Shown: positions 1-6,626, counted from the stretch's first letter. The stretch is DNA of 11,880 bases from a bacterium (GCA_024278345.1 JAJRTK010000364.1:1-11880), one strand, 5' to 3'. Notes: a model not told the origin generated them from the sequence alone. Numbers and translations: made by a program.

Positions 1-1
1 G

Positions 2-46
2 GTGAAGAACGCCTCGCGTTACTCGAAAGTCGTCCTAAAATTGTAG
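2..46 (+). CDS. Possible C-terminal end of an upstream gene (partial)
   Basis: The second plus-strand frame is open from the window edge and reads VKNASRYSKVVLKL before TAG at 44-46. A strong hairpin begins exactly at the stop codon, as expected at a gene end. Frame 3 stops at once, while frame 1 stays open a little further. The fragment is too short to assign to a family, and the call rests on position only. It could be chance. Confidence 0.3.
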   Translation: MKNASRYSKVVLKL

Positions 47-71
47 CATGCGGGTCTCCCGGCCCGCATGC
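46..71 (+). terminator. Stem-loop right after the possible upstream stop codon
   Basis: Perfect 9-bp arms GCATGCGGG (46-54) and CCCGCATGC (63-71) enclose an 8-nt loop. There is no T-run behind it, so it is not a classical intrinsic terminator. It may protect an mRNA 3' end or be part of the hairpin string that continues to position 164. Confidence 0.35.
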
Positions 72-142
72 ATAGGGCTTCTCCCCGCACCCACCAGGGA
101 GTTACCTCCCTGGACCCCTCTTTGTACGCTGCGCGTTTTTTT
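72..142 (+). repeat. Dispersed hairpin repeat, left copy, ending in a T-run
   Basis: The element holds a degraded short hairpin (GGG..CCC near 75-86), the spacer CGCACCCA, a perfect hairpin with arms CCAGGGAG (93-100) and CTCCCTGG (105-112), then ACCC, TTTGT, and a small hairpin ACGC-tgc-GCGT (126-136) running into seven T (136-142). The same order of parts, with closely similar sequence, is present on the minus strand at about 11769-11820, so this is a dispersed element and not a unique terminator. It may still terminate plus-strand transcription entering from the left. Confidence 0.7.
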
Positions 143-164
143 GACGCTCCGCGTCTTTTCTTTC
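143..164 (+). terminator. Intrinsic terminator-like hairpin with T-rich tail
   Basis: Stem GACGC (143-147) and GCGTC (151-155) with loop TCC is followed directly by TTTTCTTTC. Together with the T-run just before it, this would insulate the downstream operon from transcription entering from the left. The stem is only 5 bp, so efficiency is uncertain. It has no counterpart in the right-hand repeat copy. Confidence 0.5.
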
Positions 165-183
165 ATTCTTCGGGGTGGTCCGA

Positions 184-212
184 TTGGTCTCCATGAGTGT
201 TAGGCATATTCT
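184..212 (+). promoter_or_regulatory. Candidate sigma70-type promoter for the NTT-like/barrel/kinase-like cassette
   Basis: A -35-like TTGGTC (184-189) and a -10-like TATTCT (207-212) are separated by 17 nt. The -10 matches four of six consensus bases, the -35 only three. The predicted start lies near 219, exactly where the paired leader begins (220-221). It is also the first good candidate after the terminator at 143-164. These two positions support the call more than the hexamers do. Confidence 0.35.
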
Positions 213-219
213 GCTGGAT

Positions 220-340
220 CCCGAGGCCGGGGCCCGGGGATGAAAGGGAGAGCAGCCTTGCTTGTGCGGCCTCGGTCATCAGTGGGCGGTGCCCAGTGCG
301 ATGATAGCTGCCAAAGCGGTCACTGATGACCGGTCTCGGG
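220..340 (+). promoter_or_regulatory. Structured 5' leader with two competing stems (possible riboswitch or attenuator)
   Basis: Stem I pairs CCGAGGCCG (221-229) with CGGCCTCGG (267-275), a perfect 9 bp. Stem II pairs CGGTCATCAGTG (273-284) with CACTGATGACCG (321-332), a perfect 12 bp over a 36-nt loop. The two stems share CGG at 273-275, so those three bases can pair with only one partner at a time. CTCGGG (335-340) could also pair with CCCGAG (220-225). Inside stem II, TGGGC-ggt-GCCCA (283-295) competes locally. I do not recognise a known riboswitch consensus. The remaining 341-411 holds a small GTAG/CTAC hairpin (380-392) next to the ribosome binding site. A stretch of this leader (261-279) recurs near 11737. 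Confidence 0.45.
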
Positions 341-411
341 TTTGCGCCCTGGCCGCCGGATGTGGTCTTCTCCCTGGCGGTAGCTGAGCTACGAGGGGAT
401 TGGAGTCGAGG

Positions 412-1875
412 ATGGAGTCATCGGTGGCGCGGAGTGCCGTGCGAAGGAGCGAGAAAAACCTGCTAGAGAAGTTCCTGAGCCTCTTTACCGAAGTGGGGCC
501 GGGGGAGGGGCTGAGTGCTCTGCTTCTGATGCTGAACGTCCTGATGCTTCTTGCGGCCTATTACATCATCAAGCCGGTGAGGGAGGCGCTCATCCTCTCC
601 GAGCCCAGTGGCCCGGAGGTGAAATCCTATCTTTCGGCGGTCATGGCCGTTTTACTGGTCTTGCTCGTTCCCGCCTACGCGAAATTGGTCAACCGATTCA
701 TCCGGTCCCGGCTCATTGCGGTGGTGACGCTTTTCTTCATGGCCTGCCTGGTAGGGTTTTGGGGGATGGACAAGCTGGGTGTTCCAAGGCTCGGCTACCC
801 GTTCTTCGTTTGGGTGGGCATCTTCAATCTGATGGTCATCAACCAGTTTTGGTCCTTCGCCAATGATGTTTACAGCTCGGAAGCGGGAAAACGCTTGTTT
901 CCTCTCATCGCTTTCGGCGCTTCATCGGGAGCCGTGGTTGGGCCGTGGGTAACGGAGTTGCTCCTAGAGGTGATGAGCACTTTTGAGCTTCTTCTGGTTT
1001 GCGCCTCGGTCCTGGGAGCCTGTATCCTCATCACCCAGTGGGTGGCGGGCCGGGAGTTTGGCGCGGAGGCTCCAGACTCCTCGGGACCCATAGAAGAGAG
1101 GAAGGCGGACAAGTCGCCGGAGCGGTTTTTTGATAGCTTCGAGCTTCTTTTTCGGCACCGCTATTTAGGGGCGATTGCCGTGTTGGTGCTGTTGCTCAAT
1201 TTTGTGAACACCACCGGAGAATACGTCCTTGGCAGTGTCGTTTCCCAGGATGCCAAGGCCCGGGCTGCCCAGATGGTGGAAGAGACGAGGAGTGAGGGCG
1301 CCCGACTGGCGATGGAGAGCGAGATCGGCGCTCCCACCGATGAAGAGCTACAGAAAGAGTACCAGAGCAAGATCATTGGCCGTTTTTACAGCAAGTTCTT
1401 TTGGTGGGTGAACTTGATAGGCGCTCTGTTTCAACTTTTTCTGGTTTCGCGCTTGGTGAAGATTGGCGGCATGTATGGCGCGCTAATCATGTTGCCGATC
1501 ATTGCCTTTGGGACCTATGCAATCGTTGTTGCGGCGCCGCTCTTGGCATACGTGAGAATTGGAAAGATCCTGGAGAACGCCACGGACTATTCGGTGAACA
1601 ACACGGCTCGGCACATGCTACTTCTGCCCACTTCCACGGAGATCAAATACAAAGCGAAGCAGGCCATCGACACCTTCATGCAGAGGGCTGGCGATCTGTT
1701 TTCGGGCCTGTTGGTTCTGGTGTGCGTCCAGAATCTTGGGATGGGAATAGGACAGATTGCTCTGGTGAATCTCGTGGTGATCATCGGTTGGGTATTCTTG
1801 GCCTGGCGGATTGCCGGAAAGTTTCACTGTATCGAGGCGGGAGATTGCCCGGAGATCGCCGGAGAATTGAATTGA
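412..1875 (+). CDS. NTT/TLC-family (ATP/ADP translocase-like) MFS membrane carrier
   Basis: This is a 487-residue polytopic inner-membrane protein with about 11-12 hydrophobic segments (roughly residues 34-53, 73-90, 101-118, 130-148, 163-180, 191-211, 251-267, 328-346, 353-383, 430-447, 449-468). Family marks are KPVREALIL (54-62) after the first membrane helix and the block ENATDYSVNNTARHMLLLP (388-406) followed by KYKAKQAID. Both are typical of proteins annotated as Npt1/Npt2-like nucleotide transporters. Family members with proven function exchange ATP for ADP across membranes, but free-living bacterial homologues are mostly untested, so the substrate is an inference. Two charged soluble stretches (213-250 and 275-325) split the bundle. 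The start is ATG at 412, with GGAG at 402-405 six bases upstream. An in-frame TTG at 400 has poorer spacing. It is the first gene of a co-directional trio. Confidence 0.9.
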   Translation: MESSVARSAVRRSEKNLLEKFLSLFTEVGPGEGLSALLLMLNVLMLLAAYYIIKPVREALILSEPSGPEVKSYLSAVMAVLLVLLVPAYAKLVNRFIRSRLIAVVTLFFMACLVGFWGMDKLGVPRLGYPFFVWVGIFNLMVINQFWSFANDVYSSEAGKRLFPLIAFGASSGAVVGPWVTELLLEVMSTFELLLVCASVLGACILITQWVAGREFGAEAPDSSGPIEERKADKSPERFFDSFELLFRHRYLGAIAVLVLLLNFVNTTGEYVLGSVVSQDAKARAAQMVEETRSEGARLAMESEIGAPTDEELQKEYQSKIIGRFYSKFFWWVNLIGALFQLFLVSRLVKIGGMYGALIMLPIIAFGTYAIVVAAPLLAYVRIGKILENATDYSVNNTARHMLLLPTSTEIKYKAKQAIDTFMQRAGDLFSGLLVLVCVQNLGMGIGQIALVNLVVIIGWVFLAWRIAGKFHCIEAGDCPEIAGELN

Positions 1876-2033
1876 GTGGAACTGTCATGAGCGCCATGGC
1901 CCAGCGGGAATGCCGGAGCCGTTTGGACCGCCCGAAAAAGGCGACTGGCGCGTGGCGGCTGCCGCGCGACGGGAGCGGACACAACAAAAAAACAGGAAAA
2001 ATTTCCACGGATAGGCGGTTCCGTGGGCTCAAA
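1876..2033 (+). other. Gap between carrier and barrel genes with a stem-loop and an AT-rich palindrome
   Basis: GCGC (1948-1951) pairs with GCGC (1964-1967), continued by GGC (1954-1956) with GCC (1961-1963). Further on, GGAAA (1995-1999) and TTTCC (2002-2006) form an AT-rich palindrome after an A-run. Either could mark an internal control point or promoter for the barrel gene, but no convincing -35/-10 pair is visible. If translation really starts at 1887, most of this stretch is coding. Confidence 0.25.
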
Positions 2034-3374
2034 ATGGCTGAATCCAATCTTGGATGTCATGCGCTTCTTCGGTTTGGGCGAGGTTTTGCGGCCTCGGCCT
2101 TGCTGTTTCTGTCGATTGTCTGCCTATTCGTACCAGCCTTTGCCGATGATGGAGCTGGGGGGGCTTTGGCGACGGATACCGTGGAAACGGCCTTGCCTGC
2201 GACCGCCGCAGCCGAAAAGTTGCGGGGCCGTGTGGAAAAGGGGCGGGAGGCCAGACCCGCTTTGGTGATTCCAAGGATACTCTTGTATTTGCCCCGAATG
2301 GTCGTAAAAGCTTTTGTTGTGTGGCCTTTGGAGAAACTTGCTTATTTCGTGGGAAGGCTTCAGGGCGCCGCGAAACTACAGTTTTATGTGGCGAGCTTTG
2401 TTCGGACGGGATTTCGGCCGAGCATTGGCGTGGGCGTCGTGGGAGGCTCGCTTTTTGGAGATCGGAAAGGGCTTTCGGCGTTGGCGAGTTATGGTGGGCG
2501 CAACTTCCAATTCTACGAGCTCAAATATGCCTGGAAACTGGATCCCTCGTGGAAACTGGAGCTGGCTGGCCGCTACCGGCGGAGGGGCGATATGCAGTTT
2601 CACGGTATCGGCCAGGTGCCCTGGAATGAGAGCCGTTATTTCTACCAGGAGTCCCGTGGCGAGGCTTCTTTGGAAAAGAAGTTCTCCAAGGCCGTGAAAC
2701 TGGAGTTCACCTCGGGTTGGCGGCGAGTCGGTACTGGGGATTCTTCCGATCTCGGGGACGATGATCGGACGCTGTCGGAGATCTTCAATTCCGACGCCCT
2801 GGAGGGGTTTGGAAGAGAGCAGAACTTCGTGAGAACCGCGCTTGCGGCGACGTTTCGCTTGCGCTCGGAGAAGATATGGAAGCCGGGCTTGGAAGTCGTA
2901 GCCAGGGGCGAGAGCTGGTTGGCGGTCGGTGGTGAGGGAGGTTCGGCCGTGGTGGCTGGACTGGAAGCCGCCGGCTGGTTCCCCTTGTTTCGGGATCGGG
3001 TCGTGGCGTTCCGACTGTTGGGGCGCGGAGCGGGTCAGTTGGGGAGCGACGGTCTTCCCTTCTACTTGTTGCCCCGTGCAGGCCGTGGTGGCGAGCTTCG
3101 AGGTTATCCCAGCGGTCGTTTCCGGGATCGGCTGTTTGCTTTGGCGAGCACGGAATACCGGTGGCCTGTATGGAAGGGGGCGGAGGGGGTTCTTTTCTTC
3201 GACGTGGGACGCGTTTTCTCCGCTTTCCAGCGCTTGACCCTGTCGGGGTGGAACTGGGGGACTGGAGGCGGTCTCCGGATCCGGACGGAGCGAAAGTTGC
3301 TGTTCAGCATTCAGTTTGCCTATAGCCCGGAAGGCACGGAGTTGTTGATCTTGTCCGGGTCCAACCTGTTCTAG
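2034..3374 (+). CDS. POTRA-less Omp85/D15-like outer-membrane beta-barrel protein
   Basis: The product has 446 residues. The N-terminus is a signal peptide (hydrophobic core about 19-36, likely cut after AFA at 37). A linker and an amphipathic stretch (about 75-110) follow, then alternating beta strands to the C-terminal Phe. Near the C-terminus LPRAGRGGELRGYPSGRFRD (347-366), with the RGY motif at 356-358, followed by ALASTEYRWPVW, matches the bacterial surface antigen (D15/BamA-TamA) barrel. There is no room for POTRA domains, so it is unlikely to be a full BamA or TamA. A substrate or partner cannot be read from sequence. The start is chosen at ATG 2034 because the signal peptide begins there. 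An in-frame ATG at 1887 would add 49 basic, non-conserved-looking residues in front of it. The ribosome binding site at 2034 is weak. The stop lies 35 nt before the next gene. Confidence 0.88.
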   Translation: MAESNLGCHALLRFGRGFAASALLFLSIVCLFVPAFADDGAGGALATDTVETALPATAAAEKLRGRVEKGREARPALVIPRILLYLPRMVVKAFVVWPLEKLAYFVGRLQGAAKLQFYVASFVRTGFRPSIGVGVVGGSLFGDRKGLSALASYGGRNFQFYELKYAWKLDPSWKLELAGRYRRRGDMQFHGIGQVPWNESRYFYQESRGEASLEKKFSKAVKLEFTSGWRRVGTGDSSDLGDDDRTLSEIFNSDALEGFGREQNFVRTALAATFRLRSEKIWKPGLEVVARGESWLAVGGEGGSAVVAGLEAAGWFPLFRDRVVAFRLLGRGAGQLGSDGLPFYLLPRAGRGGELRGYPSGRFRDRLFALASTEYRWPVWKGAEGVLFFDVGRVFSAFQRLTLSGWNWGTGGGLRIRTERKLLFSIQFAYSPEGTELLILSGSNLF

Positions 3375-3409
3375 GGGATGGACCTCTTTTGCGTGGGAGC
3401 AAAGAGACG

Positions 3410-5110
3410 ATGGGATGGCGCGGCGTGGCAGCTTGGATCGGATTCGTGGCGTGGCTGGGGTTTGCTGTGGGAGCTGGTGGAGCGTTGGCTGCCGGTGGGA
3501 AGGACCTTCGAAGGTTTGCATCTAGGCCCACCGTCTGGCGCCTCATCGACCGCCACGTGGCCAAAAGGCCAGCGAAAACCAAGGAAAACGTCCTTGGGGA
3601 TGGTTTTCGGGCTCAGTTCACGCGACGGATGGACAATGGGTTGGCGCTCCGCGGGGAGACGCTTGCCCGGGACATCAACAGTCTAGGGGAGATCCCGGAT
3701 TCAGCCTGGTACCAGAACCGGATAGGCAGGGCGGAGATCAGTGCGGAGGACCTGTTTTGGGGGCCTTGCGACAAGGATGGCTCCATGGGGCCGGAGCCGG
3801 GGAGCAGGCTTGCGGTGTTTGCCGCCAAGACCGTGGGAGCGAATCCAGGGTTTTTGGCTCGGGATCAGCGGGGAGGGCGCTACCTTGTAAAGTTCGATCC
3901 ACCCCACGCCCCGGAGATGCAGACCGGGGCGGATTTGGTGGGAAACAGGCTCTTTTGGGCCCTTGGATACCACGTGCCCTGCGATTCGATCTTTGTTTTC
4001 CGGCGGGAGGACCTCGTCATCGATCCTGAAACTGAGGTCCTCGATGCCCTGACGAAGAAGAAACGCCCCATGGAGGCGCGGGATCTCGATGCGATCCTGG
4101 CCAAGGTAGCACGCCGGGATGACGGCTCCTACCGGTGCCAGCTCAGTCGTTTCGTCCCGGGAATTCCCGTGGGCCCAGTGGCGCAGAGCGGCGTACGCGG
4201 GGACGATCCCAACGACCGAATTCCCCACGAAGAGCGGCGGTCGTTTCGGGGGCTCCGGGTCTTCGCAGCCTGGGTCAAGCACACCGATCTCAAGCTGGGC
4301 AATACACTGTCAGCCTACGTGACCGAGGGGGATCGATCATTCTTGCGCCACTACCTGGTGGATTTCGGGGAGATCTTCGCCGGGCAGGCGGGAGAACAGG
4401 GTTACATGCGAGACGGATACCAGTACAACATCGATCCCGGGGCGATTCTTCGCTCTTTTCTGCTGTTGGGGCTCTGGGTAGAGCCATGGGAGCGGATCGA
4501 GGATTCGGGTTATACTGCTATTGGACCCTTCGAGAGCAAGAACTTTAGGTTCTATGGCTGGAAACCTCTTCTTCCCAATCGCTTCATGAACCGGATGAAC
4601 GATCTCGATGCTTTTTGGGCTCTCCGAAAGTTGGCCGCACTTTCGGAGGAACACCTGAAAGCTGCCGTAAAAGCGGGGCAATATAGCGATCCCGGAGCCG
4701 CGGACTACCTTTTGGAGGTCCTTTTGGAACGCCGCCAGATCATCGCCAGGGAAGTCCTTCCTCGGGTCAACCCGGTTTACGGGTTTAGAGTGGACAATGG
4801 AGTGCGGTTGAGCTTTCGCGATCTCGCCCTGGACCTTGGCCACCTGGAGCCGGTGGAAAGAACCTGGCGGGTGGAGTCTTGCTTCATCGGTCGGCACCGG
4901 TCGTGTCCCGGGAAGGTTCAGCTCCTTTCAAGACCGGTCATGGACTTAGAGACTCCTGCCGCGGAAGAGCAATTGGTGGTGCGGCTCCAGGCGCTATCCC
5001 ACGGCCGAGCCCGGGGCCAGGCCGTCCATCTCCACCTGGATCGGTTGCCGGGCCGCGAGAGAATCTCCATCGTGGGTATTGATCGCTGGCGGACTGGACA
5101 GGTGAAGTGA
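3410..5110 (+). CDS. Secreted protein of a conserved uncharacterised family with protein-kinase-like motifs
   Basis: The 566-residue product has a Sec signal peptide (core about 7-25, likely cut after ALA at 25-27, no lipobox Cys), so it is probably periplasmic. Blocks I recognise from hypothetical proteins of Acidobacteria and Deltaproteobacteria are LGEIPDSAWYQNR (92-104), DDPNDRIPHEERRSFRGLR (265-283) and FESKNFRFYGWKPLLPN (374-390). Kinase-like signatures occur in the right order: RYLVKFD with candidate Lys161, then VKHTDLKLGNTL with Asp293 and Asn298 in exact HxDLKxxN spacing, then HYLVDFGEIF with DFG at 318-320. No clear glycine-rich loop or alpha-C Glu can be assigned. The C-terminal 450-566 looks like a separate domain. 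The start is ATG 3410 with GGGAG ten bases upstream. A TTG at 3389 is less likely. Kinase activity is inferred, and a HipA- or CotH-like phosphotransfer fold is the main alternative. Confidence 0.9.
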   Translation: MGWRGVAAWIGFVAWLGFAVGAGGALAAGGKDLRRFASRPTVWRLIDRHVAKRPAKTKENVLGDGFRAQFTRRMDNGLALRGETLARDINSLGEIPDSAWYQNRIGRAEISAEDLFWGPCDKDGSMGPEPGSRLAVFAAKTVGANPGFLARDQRGGRYLVKFDPPHAPEMQTGADLVGNRLFWALGYHVPCDSIFVFRREDLVIDPETEVLDALTKKKRPMEARDLDAILAKVARRDDGSYRCQLSRFVPGIPVGPVAQSGVRGDDPNDRIPHEERRSFRGLRVFAAWVKHTDLKLGNTLSAYVTEGDRSFLRHYLVDFGEIFAGQAGEQGYMRDGYQYNIDPGAILRSFLLLGLWVEPWERIEDSGYTAIGPFESKNFRFYGWKPLLPNRFMNRMNDLDAFWALRKLAALSEEHLKAAVKAGQYSDPGAADYLLEVLLERRQIIAREVLPRVNPVYGFRVDNGVRLSFRDLALDLGHLEPVERTWRVESCFIGRHRSCPGKVQLLSRPVMDLETPAAEEQLVVRLQALSHGRARGQAVHLHLDRLPGRERISIVGIDRWRTGQVK

Positions 5111-5185
5111 GGCCTCTCCCTGTCAAGGCTGGAGCCTCCCCTCATTTCTAGGTGGAAAGGCCTTGGTGGCAGGTTGATCGAATAA

Positions 5186-5272
5186 GGGGCGATGAGAGGG
5201 GAGGGGCGGCGGACGGACTGCCGCCGCCCCGACCGGACTCCAACCAGAGAAAGAGAGAGCAGTTTGGGGATT
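5186..5272 (+). repeat. Dispersed GGCGGCGG hairpin repeat, copy 1
   Basis: The core is a perfect hairpin with arms GGCGGCGG (5205-5212) and CCGCCGCC (5221-5228) and loop ACGGACTG, extended to 10 bp by flanking GG/CC. A 24-base core is identical to the reverse complement of 10254-10277. Similarity continues outside the core: AGGGG and GATG upstream, then CAACC, an AGAAA-rich stretch, GTTTG and GATTCTC/AATCTCC downstream. The element is therefore about 85 bp with diverged flanks. No T-run follows the stem on either strand, so it is not an ordinary intrinsic terminator. REP-like or 3'-end-stabilising roles are possible. Confidence 0.8.
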
Positions 5273-5324
5273 CTCGCCCGAACGAGCATGATCCCGGCGA
5301 CCACACCCCGGAAGATGAAAGTGA

Positions 5325-5341
5325 ATGGCGCCGAGCGCCAT
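5325..5341 (-). terminator. Stem-loop downstream of the sulfotransferase gene, possible minus-strand terminator
   Basis: Perfect 7-bp arms ATGGCGC (5325-5331) and GCGCCAT (5335-5341) surround a 3-nt loop. Read on the minus strand, the stem is followed by the moderately T-rich TCACTTTCATCTT. It lies about 86 bases past the sulfotransferase stop. The tail is interrupted, so termination is only a possibility. Confidence 0.35.
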
Positions 5342-5426
5342 AACCACGCCGTCGAAGATGGATTCAACCATGTACTTTCATGGTAAGGGGGTTCCGCGGT
5401 TCAGCCAGCAGGGGATGGCTCAGCGG

Positions 5427-6626
5427 TCAAAGACCGTCGAATTCCCGGGGATATCCGTAGGTGTCGTAGACCAGGCTCCAGCGCTGGCGGACGAAATCAA
5501 GAGTCTCGGGATCGATTTCCAGCGGGTTGCGGCGGTAGCCCCGGAGACCTTCCAAGTAATGGCCGATGGCCTTGCTGTACTGCTCCCAGTCGGGAAGGGC
5601 GAACTGGGAGTAGAGTTTTTCCATGATCTCGAGCTCCTGGCCGCAAAACTCGTCATACCGGATCTCGAACAAATTCTCTTTGGGAATCAGGGCGCGATCT
5701 TCGATAAGACGACGGAAGAGGAGTTCTCCGGCTACGGCTGTATGCTCTTTCCGAAGTTCCAGAAAGGTCTTTCTAGGGCGCTGGAGGAAGTTCTCCCAAT
5801 CGACTTTCCGGCGCATGTGGAGCATGGAAACAAAGACTCGCGCCGGGTGGCGATGGATATGGACGAACTTGGCATCGGGAAAGAGCTCTAGGAGCAGGGA
5901 GATGCGGGCGCTGTGAAGACAGCTCTTGAGAACGACCCGCTTGCCGCCGGTGGAAAGCATGATCTTCTTCACAACCAGCAGGAGCGCTTCTTTCCAGCGC
6001 TGCACCTCGTGTTGGGACACACCCTGGAAATCGATGTACTTTTTGTATTCCTCGGCATCATCGGGAAACATGACGCCGGTGTAGAAGGAGAGCCCTTCGG
6101 TGAGTTTCATCAGGGCTATTTCGTCTTCGGCCGCTTCGTGCCAACCGTGCTTGACAGCATCGTAGCTTCTTGTTGACGGAAGAGCTCCGGCCAGGAGCCT
6201 AGGGCCCATGCGCCCGGTCGTCAGGAAAATCGTGGGAAAAACGGCTTGATAGACCGTGGAGAAGGTATGGTTCGGGTCGCGGCCAAGGACGTTGTGTAGG
6301 TGTGTGGTTCCACTCCTCCAATGGCCAAGGACAAAAATGGGCGTCGGATCGATTTTTTGATCCTTGATGCGCGTGGAGAAAATGAGGCGCTCCAGAAGGC
6401 CGAGGGCGGAGATCGGGAGAGAATAGGCCAGAATCCGCGCGGCCCGGAGAAGATAAGGAGAATGCACATTCCAGCCCCGCCGCCTGAGAATGCGCAGCCA
6501 CGGAATGACGTGGATTCCGGTCACAAGCTGGTCCGCGGATTTCCGGTTCTCGAGCTTTTGGATTCGGGCCGCCAGGTCTGCACTCATTTTTTTTGCCGGC
6601 TGTGAGAGGTTGTGATTGGCGCACAT
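5427..6626 (-). CDS. PAPS-dependent sulfotransferase family protein
   Basis: The 399-residue product is predicted to transfer a sulfuryl group from 3'-phosphoadenosine-5'-phosphosulfate to an unidentified acceptor. The P-loop-like 5'-phosphosulfate loop is FVLGHWRSGTTHLHNVL (98-114). The 3'-phosphate-binding segment is FVHIHRHPARVFVSML (254-269), with Arg259 and Ser267 as likely contacts. KSCLHSARISLL (234-245) lies between them. The length suits the bacterial Sulfotransfer_3-type group. A hydrophobic stretch near 63-84 may attach it to the membrane. The start is uncertain. ATG at 6626 gives a 13-residue N-terminal extension, while in-frame ATG at 6587 follows an A-run. Neither has a good ribosome binding site. 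It is divergent from the PhnD-like gene and convergent with the kinase-like gene, so it is probably transcribed alone. No acceptor biosynthesis genes are adjacent. Confidence 0.92.
   Translation of the reverse strand: MCANHNLSQPAKKMSADLAARIQKLENRKSADQLVTGIHVIPWLRILRRRGWNVHSPYLLRAARILAYSLPISALGLLERLIFSTRIKDQKIDPTPIFVLGHWRSGTTHLHNVLGRDPNHTFSTVYQAVFPTIFLTTGRMGPRLLAGALPSTRSYDAVKHGWHEAAEDEIALMKLTEGLSFYTGVMFPDDAEEYKKYIDFQGVSQHEVQRWKEALLLVVKKIMLSTGGKRVVLKSCLHSARISLLLELFPDAKFVHIHRHPARVFVSMLHMRRKVDWENFLQRPRKTFLELRKEHTAVAGELLFRRLIEDRALIPKENLFEIRYDEFCGQELEIMEKLYSQFALPDWEQYSKAIGHYLEGLRGYRRNPLEIDPETLDFVRQRWSLVYDTYGYPREFDGL

Larger units (their letters stand above)
5111..5426. other. Convergent intergenic region between the kinase-like and sulfotransferase genes
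   Basis: Two genes end toward each other here. The region holds the dispersed hairpin repeat (about 5186-5272), a perfect hairpin at 5325-5341 and a 6-bp-arm hairpin ACCATG-tacttt-CATGGT (5367-5384). Short open frames exist on both strands, but none has a ribosome binding site or protein-like composition, and they run through the hairpins. No promoter or RNA gene is recognised. Confidence 0.6.

Noticed and set aside
220-340. Leader as a known riboswitch (cobalamin, TPP, c-di-GMP, glycine, fluoride, SAM)
   Set aside because: None of the conserved core strings of these classes could be found by eye.
1401-2033. Upstream extension of the barrel reading frame into the carrier gene
   Set aside because: It overlaps the well-supported carrier gene in another frame, is rich in Arg/Gly/His, and the signal peptide of the barrel protein starts at 2034.
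2376-3521. Long minus-strand open frame (381 codons) antisense to the barrel gene
   Set aside because: Its Pro/Gln/Arg-rich composition is typical of a GC-rich antisense shadow, with no recognisable domain, and the plus-strand gene has a signal peptide and family motifs.
5203-5230. GC-rich hairpin as a rho-independent terminator
   Set aside because: There is no T-run on either strand, and the identical inverted copy elsewhere shows it is a dispersed repeat.
4918-5367. Minus-strand frame spanning the end of the kinase-like gene and the intergenic repeat
   Set aside because: It runs through the palindromic repeat, overlaps a good gene and has no start signal. Its hydrophobic part looks accidental.
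5325-5891. Plus-strand 188-codon frame antisense to the sulfotransferase
   Set aside because: It begins within a hairpin, has no ribosome binding site, and mirrors conserved sulfotransferase codons.
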